From: JBOGED01 sp050743625
GTDB lineage: Bacteria > Actinomycetota > Nitriliruptoria > Euzebyales > Egibacteraceae
Reading direction: 5' to 3'
NCBI GenBank assembly: GCA_050743625.1
Contig: JBOGED010000570.1
Span: 1 to 9,305, forward strand
DNA: 9,305 nt
Made by a program: the position numbers and the translations under genes. This document shows, piece by piece, positions 1 to 5,184 of this stretch. A model generated the notes under the pieces. That model saw only the letters and a program-made list of their open reading frames with translations. It was not told the DNA's origin and ran no database searches. The first letter of the stretch is position 1. Each line of letters opens with the position of its first letter.

Positions 1-1035
1 CAGGTGGCGCTCGGCCCGGACGGCGAGGTGTACCTGCTGTACCTTACCCACACCGACTACCCTTTGTGGGAGGGGTACGGCGTTCGCGGCTTTCTGAACC
101 TGGCCCGGTCCGACGACGGCGGGAAGACGTTCGGCGACTCAGTGGTCGCGGCGGACGAGGCCACCGAGGGCGTGGAGACCGCGATGGAGATGGCCAACCT
201 GTTCGTGGCCCCCGACGGCGACGTGTACGTCACGTGGCTCGACTTCCGCGAGGAGCTCGACCGGCTGCGCGTGAAGGCCGCTGCCGCTCCTGCCGCTGAG
301 GAGGAGCCCAGCCACGGCGAGGAGGAGAGCACCGCAGAGACGCAGCTGCGCCTGGCCCGCTCGACCGACGGCGGTCAGACGTTCGCTCCCAGCTCCCTGG
401 TGTCCAAGCCCACCTGCGAATGCTGCGGGACGGCCGCGGCCCAGGGCGAGTCCGGGCCGGTATTCGCTACCACACGATCAAGCTGGGCAGAGCTGAAGGA
501 CTCCTACGAGCCGATCCGCGACGTGTTCGTGACCGCATCGGCCGACGACGGCGCCACCTGGGCCGAGCCGGTGAAGGTGCACGACGACAACTTCAAGATC
601 TCGGGCTGCCCGGACATCACGTCGGGGCTGGCAGTGGAATCGCAGGGCCGCCTGCACACCGCCTGGTACACCGGCACCGAAAGCGGACCCGGCGTGTACT
701 ACGCGTTCTCCGACGACCAGGGCGCGACGTTCTCCCAGCCGGTGGCGCTGCTGACCGACGAGTGGATCCCCTACGGCGACGTCAAGCTTGCCCTCGACGG
801 GCAAGACAACGCCTGGGTCGCGTTCGAGGACCGCCGCGAGGAGGTCGAGCTCGTCCAGGTCGCCAAGGTCGACGCCCAGGGTGAGGTGGCCTGGTCGGAG
901 GCGTGGCCGGGCACGGCACCCTCGATCGCCGTCGCCGGCGAGGAGGCGATGGTGACCTGGGCGACGGTCGGCGACCAGCCGGACGAGCACGGCGGGACCA
1001 GCGGCATCCAAGCGCTGCTCGTCTCCGCCGCATGA
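1..1035 (+). CDS. Asp-box (BNR/sialidase-fold) repeat protein with CxCC motif, 5' end missing
   Basis: The reading frame is open from base 1, so the gene starts upstream; the GTG at 4 is only the first in-frame start-type codon. Numbering from it (343 residues), four Asp-box repeats are visible: SDDGGKTF (36-43), STDGGQTF (120-127), SADDGATW (179-186) and SDDQGATF (236-243). Such repeats mark the beta-propeller fold of sialidase-like proteins. Between blades lie a CECC cluster (Cys138, 140, 141) and a GCP motif (Cys202), which could bind metal or form disulfides. A Glu-rich stretch at about 98-112 looks like a surface loop. I cannot identify sialidase catalytic residues, so enzymatic activity is not claimed. 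The stop overlaps the start of the thioredoxin-CcdA gene (ATGATG), implying translational coupling. Extracytoplasmic location is inferred from family and neighbours, because the signal peptide region is outside the window. Confidence 0.8.
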   Translation, partial: QVALGPDGEVYLLYLTHTDYPLWEGYGVRGFLNLARSDDGGKTFGDSVVAADEATEGVETAMEMANLFVAPDGDVYVTWLDFREELDRLRVKAAAAPAAEEEPSHGEEESTAETQLRLARSTDGGQTFAPSSLVSKPTCECCGTAAAQGESGPVFATTRSSWAELKDSYEPIRDVFVTASADDGATWAEPVKVHDDNFKISGCPDITSGLAVESQGRLHTAWYTGTESGPGVYYAFSDDQGATFSQPVALLTDEWIPYGDVKLALDGQDNAWVAFEDRREEVELVQVAKVDAQGEVAWSEAWPGTAPSIAVAGEEAMVTWATVGDQPDEHGGTSGIQALLVSAA

Positions 1036-2306
1036 TGCGCCGGGTCTCCGCAGCCTGGGCCGCGCTCGCCCTCGGCGTGGTGGCCTGGCTCGCCCTGGCC
1101 GGCGGCGCGTGGGCCGCGGAGCGCCCGGCTCCCGACTACACGGCGAAACGGTTGAGTGATGGTGAGGACATCTCGGTCGCGGACCTGCGCGGCGAGGTGG
1201 TCTTGCTCAACACCTGGGCGACGTGGTGCGTGCCGTGCCGTGAGGAGATGCCCGCGTTCCAGGCGCTCCACGAGCGCTATGGCGACCAGGGACTTCGGGT
1301 GGTGGCGGTCAGCATCGACCAGGGGCCGGCCGACGCGAAGGTCGCCGACTACGTTCAGGCCGCGGGGATCACGTTCGAGATCTGGCGTGATCCGACCAGC
1401 CGGATCACGCACGCGTTCCGCGTTCTAGGCCCGCCGGAGACGTTCTTGATCACCAAGGACGGGCAGATCGTTCACCACTGGCGCGGCCAGGTCGACCCCA
1501 ACGCGCCGGAGAACCTCACCCTGATCACCCAGGCGATGGGCCTCGAGCAGGCCGCGGATCCGGGATCGGCCGCCGCCGGCGCGGCGGGGGTGGCCACTGT
1601 CGGCCTCCTCGTCGCGTTCGGGGCCGGCCTGCTCAGCGTCCTATCCCCGTGCGTGCTCCCGCTCGTGCCCAGCTACGCCTCGGTGATCGCCGGCGTCAGC
1701 ATCGGCCGGGCCCAATCCCCGCAACCCGTGGTGGCGCAGGTGTCCAAGACCACGGCACTGCGGGCGGGGCTCGCGTTCGTGGCGGGGTTCACCACGGTCT
1801 TCATGACCTTGGGGGTATTGGTGAACCGCGCCGGCGCGCTCCTCGCCGACCAGCGGATCTGGCTGACCAGAGCGGGAGGAGTGGTCCTGGTCCTGCTCGG
1901 CCTGCACCTGCTCGGCGTGCTCCGCGTCCCCGGCGCCGATCGCGAGGCGAGGTTCTCCAAGCTGGGCTCGGGAAAGACGGGGTACGCGGGGGTGTTCCTG
2001 GTCGGGGTGGCGTTCGCCGCTGGTTGGAGCCCCTGCATCGGCCCGGTGCTCGCCGGCATCCTCACGATGGCGGCATCCGGCGGGTCTACTGGTACGTCCG
2101 CGGCCCTGCTTGGCGCCTACTCCGCAGGCCTCGCGATCCCGTTCCTGGCCGCCGCGGTCGCGCTCGACCGCTTCCTGGGCTGGTCCGCCAAGCTGCGCCG
2201 CTCGTGGCTGCCCATAGCCGAGCGGGCCAGCGGCGCGCTGGTCCTCGCTGTCGGTATCGTGCTGCTCACCGGCCTGTTCACGCGCCTGGCCGCGGCGCTG
2301 GCCTGA
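1032..2306 (+). CDS. TlpA/ResA-like thioredoxin fused to CcdA-type membrane thiol transporter
   Basis: 424 residues from the ATG at 1032; a second ATG at 1035 is an equal candidate, and both overlap the upstream stop. Residues 1-29 form a signal sequence (MMRR, hydrophobic stretch, GGAWAAE). Residues about 33-172 are a TlpA/ResA-type thioredoxin domain with active site WCVPC (65-69) and the GPPETFLI cis-proline loop (133-140). Residues about 186-424 form a CcdA/DsbD-beta-like multi-helix membrane domain with Cys207 in LSPCVLP and Cys335 in GWSPCIGP, the pair that normally passes electrons across the membrane. The likely job is to take reducing equivalents from cytoplasmic thioredoxin and deliver them to the fused outer-face domain, which reduces disulfides in partner proteins such as apocytochrome c or copper proteins. 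The thioredoxin-first order is the reverse of DsbD. The neighbours, a Cys-rich propeller and a cupredoxin, are plausible clients. Longer in-frame starts upstream (from 903) are rejected because they would lie inside the previous gene. Confidence 0.92.
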   Translation: MMRRVSAAWAALALGVVAWLALAGGAWAAERPAPDYTAKRLSDGEDISVADLRGEVVLLNTWATWCVPCREEMPAFQALHERYGDQGLRVVAVSIDQGPADAKVADYVQAAGITFEIWRDPTSRITHAFRVLGPPETFLITKDGQIVHHWRGQVDPNAPENLTLITQAMGLEQAADPGSAAAGAAGVATVGLLVAFGAGLLSVLSPCVLPLVPSYASVIAGVSIGRAQSPQPVVAQVSKTTALRAGLAFVAGFTTVFMTLGVLVNRAGALLADQRIWLTRAGGVVLVLLGLHLLGVLRVPGADREARFSKLGSGKTGYAGVFLVGVAFAAGWSPCIGPVLAGILTMAASGGSTGTSAALLGAYSAGLAIPFLAAAVALDRFLGWSAKLRRSWLPIAERASGALVLAVGIVLLTGLFTRLAAALA

Positions 2307-2322
2307 CACCAGAGCATCAGCG

Positions 2323-2655
2323 GTGGATCTGGTTGTGCGGCTGGCCAGGATCGCGGCGGCGGCGTTGCTCACGGCATGCGCGGCCGGGCCGGCCGCGCAG
2401 ACCGAGACGGTGAGCGCGCGTGACAACACGTTCCAGCCCGAGACGCTGCGGGTGCCCGAAGGTGTTTCCCTCTCGCTCACGGTCACGAACGACGGCGCCG
2501 AGGACCACAACCTCGTCCGCCCCGACCAGGGCATCGACAGCGGCGTGATCGCGCCAGGCGCCGCAACCACGGTGACGATCGGCCCGCTCGCACGCCCCAC
2601 CACGTTCGTCTGCACGCTACACAACGGCATGGCAATCACCCTGGTACCCACGTGA
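2323..2655 (+). CDS. Small lipoprotein cupredoxin (type 1 copper protein-like)
   Basis: 110 residues from a GTG start, 16 bp after the thioredoxin-CcdA stop; no convincing ribosome binding site is visible, so a slightly different start (for example GTG at 2335) is possible. Residues 1-19 give a lipoprotein signal: hydrophobic AAAALLTAC with the lipobox ending at Cys19. The mature part has the cupredoxin layout: DNTFQPETLRVPEG (34-47), then His62 in EDHNLV, then the ligand loop FVCTLHNGM with Cys97, His100 and Met103. The C-x2-H-x2-M spacing matches short-loop blue copper proteins such as amicyanin, so the four ligands of a type 1 copper site are all present. It probably carries electrons or copper on the outer face of the membrane. 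Its position after a thiol-reducing membrane protein fits a need to keep the ligand cysteine reduced. Confidence 0.85.
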   Translation: MDLVVRLARIAAAALLTACAAGPAAQTETVSARDNTFQPETLRVPEGVSLSLTVTNDGAEDHNLVRPDQGIDSGVIAPGAATTVTIGPLARPTTFVCTLHNGMAITLVPT

Positions 2656-2668
2656 GCCCTGAGGTGGG

Positions 2669-3462
2669 TTACGCGGCGTCGTCGCTGTCGACGCGGAAGG
2701 GGCGCTCCGCCTCGGGTTTCAGCTCGCGCCAGACCTTGTCGCACGCCCGCTGGTCCTTGCCGTCCAGCAGGGCGAACGCCACACCCGGCAGGTAGCCGGG
2801 CAACTGGAGCAGCGCGGCGGCCTGCTCTTTGCGCGAGCCCAACCCGCGCGCGCCCGCGACGGCGCGGTGCGCCTCGGCCATGACCGAGGCGTGCTCGTCG
2901 CGCAGCCGCTCGACCCACCTGCGAACCCATTCGTAGAACTCGTCCGGCACGCGCTCGAGCAACTCGCCGACGTCGCCACCCGAGGCGAGGATCTCCCAGA
3001 CGGAGCGGGCGGTGGTGCAGGTCAACAGCCGGTGGAGGCGGACATACTCGACTCCTTTGACCTTGACGCGACCGCCGTCCGCCAGTCGCACGACGAAACC
3101 CTCCCGGTCGGGGCCGATCATCGCGGGCAGGTCGCGCACATCGCCGACGTCAAACCGCGGCGCCGAGCGGGCCCCGACCTCCTCAGCCAGCTTGCCGAGC
3201 GCCTCAGGCGCCACCTCGCCGCCGCCGGCGTCGCGCACCGCGAGCAGCACCAACTCCTCGACGTCGCCGTAGTCGACGACGATCCGGTTGTCCGGGTACA
3301 CGACCTCGAACAGGTGTAGTTGAGCACCACGAGCGGATGCGTGGGGTGCCATGCGACCTTGACGAACCCGTCGTCGACCCGCTGCCGCAGCAGCCCCTCG
3401 TCCAGCAGCTCCCCAAGGTCCACGCACGCCTCCCGGATCGAGGTGTCAGCAGCCCGTGGCAT
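2669..3462 (-). pseudogene. T4 Rnl1-like RNA ligase, inactivated by internal deletion and frameshift
   Basis: Two frames together describe one damaged gene. The 5' part (3462 to about 3313, starting MPRAADTSIREACVDL) contains GFVKVAWHPTHPLVVLNYT, resembling the N-terminus of bacterial T4 RNA ligase 1-like proteins. At NYT the reading continues in another frame with LFEVVYPDNRIVVDYG, a segment that in intact relatives lies roughly 110 residues further on. The rest runs to the stop at 2669 and keeps motif IV (EGFVV) and motif V (VKVKGVEYVRLH), followed by the helical C-terminal part including VPDEFYEWVRRWVERL. Motif I, with the lysine that accepts AMP, and motif III are absent, so no ligase activity is expected. 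About 264 residues remain against about 370 in relatives; that family length is from memory. The 252-residue open frame starting at 3427 has an unrelated Arg/Ala-rich first 36 residues, which is out-of-frame sequence. The gene begins 17 nt inside mazF. Confidence 0.8.
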
Positions 3463-3754
3463 CGCGCAGGGTGCGGCAGGCCCGCGCCATTCGGGCAGCC
3501 GAGAGGGTAGCGACACAGCGGCGAAACGACGACCGCTCCAGTGTGTGGACGTTGTCGAAATTCACGACGCAGTCCGTCGGCACGCCGTCGGCCGTGACGG
3601 TGAGCTCGAGTTCTGAGACCAATCCTCGTGTGGTGCGGGTAAGAGCCGCGACGACGACCGACCCGATCCGACCCGCGACGGGATCGCGTGTCAGCACGAG
3701 AACGGGTCGATCCCCACCCGGTGTAACGGCGAACCAGATCTCACCGCGTTGCAT
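3446..3754 (-). CDS. mazF: MazF/PemK-family endoribonuclease toxin
   Basis: 102 residues starting MQRGEIWFAV, the standard MazF opening; the open frame extends further upstream, but that part lies within the antitoxin gene and is not MazF-like. Family features in order: RGEIW (3-7), RPVLVLTRD (about 16-24), a VAALTRTTRGLVSELEL segment carrying the Arg and Thr typical of the active site, and VNFDNVHTL near residue 70. MazF toxins cut single-stranded RNA at short sequences, leaving a 2',3'-cyclic phosphate and a 5'-OH, and are held inactive by the cognate antitoxin. The start overlaps the antitoxin stop by 14 nt, the usual arrangement for co-translated toxin-antitoxin pairs. The family is clear; the cleavage sequence cannot be deduced. 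Two cysteines near the middle and end (TDCVVN, final GC) are of unknown importance. Confidence 0.93.
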   Translation of the reverse strand: MQRGEIWFAVTPGGDRPVLVLTRDPVAGRIGSVVVAALTRTTRGLVSELELTVTADGVPTDCVVNFDNVHTLERSSFRRCVATLSAARMARACRTLRDATGC

Positions 3755-3992
3755 CGGCCCAGTCCGACCAATCCTCGGCTGGCCCCCAGTCGGCGATCTC
3801 CGCAAGGGACCGTTCGGCGCCCTCGAGCGGGTGCCGCTCCCAGGTCTCGGCGTCGACCTCGCTTGCCAGGCGCGCCAGGTGGCCATGCAGCGCTTCTCTG
3901 AGCAGCTCTGAGCGGTCTATCCCAAGGTGGTCCGCCCAGTGCTGGACCGCAGCCGCGTCCGATTCATCCACCCGAAAACTCAGCATCGTCAT
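3741..3992 (-). CDS. Ribbon-helix-helix antitoxin (MazE-type partner of MazF)
   Basis: 83 residues. The N-terminus MTMLSFRVDE is the beta-strand of a ribbon-helix-helix DNA-binding domain, followed by helices covering AAVQHWADHLG (14-24) and DRSELLREALHGHLARL (26-42). The remainder (about 48-83) is acidic and tryptophan-rich (WERHPLEG, DWGPAEDWSDWADATR), as expected for the flexible toxin-binding tail that fills the MazF groove. It should neutralise the downstream MazF and repress its own promoter as a dimer. The start ATG (3992-3990) overlaps the stop of the upstream membrane gene (ATGA), so it may be co-translated with it. A second ATG at 3986 is a possible alternative start. No Shine-Dalgarno sequence is visible. 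An inverted repeat surrounds the start region and could be the operator. Confidence 0.85.
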   Translation of the reverse strand: MTMLSFRVDESDAAAVQHWADHLGIDRSELLREALHGHLARLASEVDAETWERHPLEGAERSLAEIADWGPAEDWSDWADATR

Positions 3993-4015
3993 ACAGGAAG
4001 GCTAGCACGTATGAC
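3988..4015. promoter_or_regulatory. Inverted repeat at the antitoxin start, candidate autoregulatory operator
   Basis: Perfect 7-bp arms GTCATAC (3988-3994) and GTATGAC (4009-4015) are separated by 14 bp. One arm covers the antitoxin start codon and the other lies just upstream of a -10-like hexamer. Toxin-antitoxin operons are commonly repressed by the antitoxin binding inverted repeats at the promoter, and that is the inferred role. The site lies inside the 3' end of the membrane gene, so chance symmetry in coding sequence remains possible. Confidence 0.4.
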
Positions 4016-4525
4016 ACCGCGTTCTGGCAACCGGCAAAGCAGGGCGTCAGCGGACCCGGCGCGGAGCTGGTCGAGGGTGGTCGGGATGGGGTCGCGGGTG
4101 AGCAGGGCGGCGGAGGCGAGGCCCACGGTTAGCGCGAGGAGGGCGGCGCCGAGGCGGCGGTGGCCGAGGGTCGCGGCGGCCCAGGCGCACAAGGCGGCGG
4201 CGAAGAGGGCGAAGGCGGTCGCGAGAGGGGCCGGCACGAAGTGCACGCCGATGTGCAGCGCGAAGGCGTCCATCCAGTACTCGTGAACCCGGTCTAGCGC
4301 GATGAACAAGATGTCCGGCGTGGCGGAGTAAAGGGCGCCGGCCAGCCCGGCGACCCAGACGCCGCCTGGGGAGCGGCCCCGGACGAGGGCGGCGGCGGTG
4401 AGCAAACCGACGCCGAGCGCCGCGCCGGCCAACCCATGCAGCCAGTAGTGGAACTCGGCGTCGAGCCGGGCGTACCGGCTGAACAGGTACAGCTGGATGC
4501 CCAGGACAATGAGCCAAGGCCTCAC
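3989..4525 (-). CDS. Polytopic membrane protein of unknown function
   Basis: 178 residues from a GTG that overlaps the stop of the upstream thioredoxin-like gene (GTGA). The frame stays open further upstream, but that extension is an Arg/Pro-rich shadow of the thioredoxin-like gene. About five hydrophobic segments are visible: near residues 3-15, 31-48, 54-77, 92-116 and 125-143. Several polar residues in or near them could bind metal: His26 and His30 (EFHYWLH), Asp71 (ATPDIL), His81 (RVHEYW), Asp87, His91 and His95 (LHIGVHF). The pattern loosely recalls membrane-bound metal-dependent hydrolases such as the YdjM group, but I do not recognise a definite family. The stop overlaps the antitoxin start by four bases (ATGA). 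Tight coupling with the thioredoxin-like protein suggests the two act together at the membrane. Confidence 0.75.
   Translation of the reverse strand: MRPWLIVLGIQLYLFSRYARLDAEFHYWLHGLAGAALGVGLLTAAALVRGRSPGGVWVAGLAGALYSATPDILFIALDRVHEYWMDAFALHIGVHFVPAPLATAFALFAAALCAWAAATLGHRRLGAALLALTVGLASAALLTRDPIPTTLDQLRAGSADALLCRLPERGVIRASLPV
3999..4004 (-). promoter_or_regulatory. Candidate -10 element for a leaderless antitoxin-toxin transcript
   Basis: The - strand hexamer TAGCCT fits the actinobacterial -10 consensus TANNNT and ends 6 nt before the antitoxin ATG. That is the spacing expected when transcription starts at the A of the start codon. This would explain the lack of a ribosome binding site. 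No clear -35 box is seen. Confidence 0.35.
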
Positions 4526-4986
4526 CGGACCGCGTCCAGCAGTACCCGGACCTCCTCGCCATGGCTGGCTAGGCCGGGGTCGAACGTGCGGTACCGCACC
4601 TGACCTTGAGGGTCGACGATCGCGTAGCCGGGACCGGCGACGTCTCCGCGGGCCAACGCGTAGGCCCGCGCGACCTCGAGGTCGTCGGTCACCCGCACCT
4701 GCGCGTCCGCGGGGGGTACCTCGCAACCCTCGCAGATGACGATCAGGGCGGGGCGCCCCGGCTGGATGCGCAGCTGCTGGACCAGTGGTGCGGGCTCGTC
4801 CAGGTACAGGAGGTCGATCTGCCGCAGCGCCGGGTCCACACCCGGGAGGTTGGTCGACGTCGCGTGGAGGGCGAGCCCGAGCGCGATCGTGGCGAGTACG
4901 CCCGCGACCCCCGCCAGCACGGCGACGCGTGGGGATCGTCGAGGTCCCGCCCTCCTGCAAGCCCGTCTCAGAGCGGTGGCATCCAC
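4522..4986 (-). CDS. Membrane-anchored thioredoxin-fold protein with CEGC motif
   Basis: 154 residues from a GTG start; the true start is uncertain because no good ribosome binding site is present. Residues 20-41 (VAVLAGVAGVLATIALGLAL) form one N-terminal membrane segment, placing the rest outside the cytoplasm. A thioredoxin-like core follows: the strand RPALIVI leads into Cys84-Glu-Gly-Cys87, the position of the CxxC redox motif. The later GPGYAIVDPQGQVRYRTFDP (about 118-137) resembles the cis-proline and beta-hairpin region of TlpA, SCO1 and AhpC-like proteins. The motif lacks the preceding tryptophan and internal proline of TlpA, so it may be a thiol oxidoreductase or a metal (copper) chaperone. 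Its final codons overlap the start of the polytopic membrane gene, so the two are probably co-translated. Confidence 0.78.
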   Translation of the reverse strand: MDATALRRACRRAGPRRSPRVAVLAGVAGVLATIALGLALHATSTNLPGVDPALRQIDLLYLDEPAPLVQQLRIQPGRPALIVICEGCEVPPADAQVRVTDDLEVARAYALARGDVAGPGYAIVDPQGQVRYRTFDPGLASHGEEVRVLLDAVR

Positions 4987-4995
4987 TCCGGTGCG

Positions 4996-5014
4996 TGACC
5001 GGCGGGGCCGGTCA
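4996..5014. repeat. Perfect 8-bp inverted repeat upstream of the thioredoxin-like gene
   Basis: TGACCGGC (4996-5003), GGG spacer, GCCGGTCA (5007-5014). It ends 9 nt before the GTG start at 4986, so in RNA the hairpin would sit over the ribosome-loading region. Alternatively, it may be a protein binding site. A smaller palindrome, CGGGG-T-CCCCG, lies nearby at 5028-5038. Confidence 0.5.
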
Positions 5015-5120
5015 GGGGCTACCAGTACGGGGTCCCCGCGTCCGTCGCCAGGTGATCGAGATCTCCCGGCAAGGGGTGGCTACGAGACCCACTCACTGTG
5101 AATCAAAGCCTCCGAGCGGT

Positions 5121-5160
5121 TGTGGGGAGGGCGGGGCCTCGGCGATCCCGCTTCCCCACA
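5121..5160 (-). terminator. GC-rich hairpin after the PHP-FHA-LuxR gene, possible terminator
   Basis: TGTGGGGA (5121-5128) pairs with TCCCCACA (5153-5160). The stem continues inward with one bulge through CGGG/CCCG to a loop of about 9 nt. It lies 25 bp past the PHP-FHA-LuxR stop, a natural place for transcription to end before the next - strand unit. No T-run follows on either strand, so it would be a U-less terminator, as often proposed in high-GC actinobacteria, or simply a processing hairpin. Confidence 0.45.
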
Positions 5161-5184
5161 GGGTAGCGGCGGGGCCGGCGTCCG

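Noticed and set aside
903..1031. N-terminal extension of the thioredoxin-CcdA fusion
   Set aside because: It would overlap the Asp-box gene and precede the signal peptide with Arg-rich sequence; the ATGs at 1032/1035 fit.
2656..2668. Search for a terminator between the convergent gene ends
   Set aside because: The 13-bp gap holds no hairpin or T-run.
1641..2930. 429-codon open frame on the - strand
   Set aside because: It lies opposite the CcdA domain and the cupredoxin, both with clear motifs, and shows only low-complexity Arg/Gly/Ala sequence.
3314..3427. 252-codon frame from 3427 as an intact hypothetical protein
   Set aside because: Its first 36 residues are the ligase N-terminal region read out of frame, so the whole is better described as a pseudogene.
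3755..3886. Longer start for MazF
   Set aside because: The extension is inside the antitoxin gene and unlike any MazF N-terminus; MQRGEIWF is the classic opening.
4525..4960. N-terminal extension of the polytopic membrane protein
   Set aside because: The frame is open, but this part is Arg/Pro/Gly-rich and overlaps the thioredoxin-like gene; the GTG at 4525 gives a normal GTGA junction.
5028..5065. Short palindromes CGGGG-T-CCCCG (5028-5038) and GAGATCTC (5058-5065)
   Set aside because: Such short symmetric strings are expected by chance in GC-rich DNA and have no clear position relative to a gene start.
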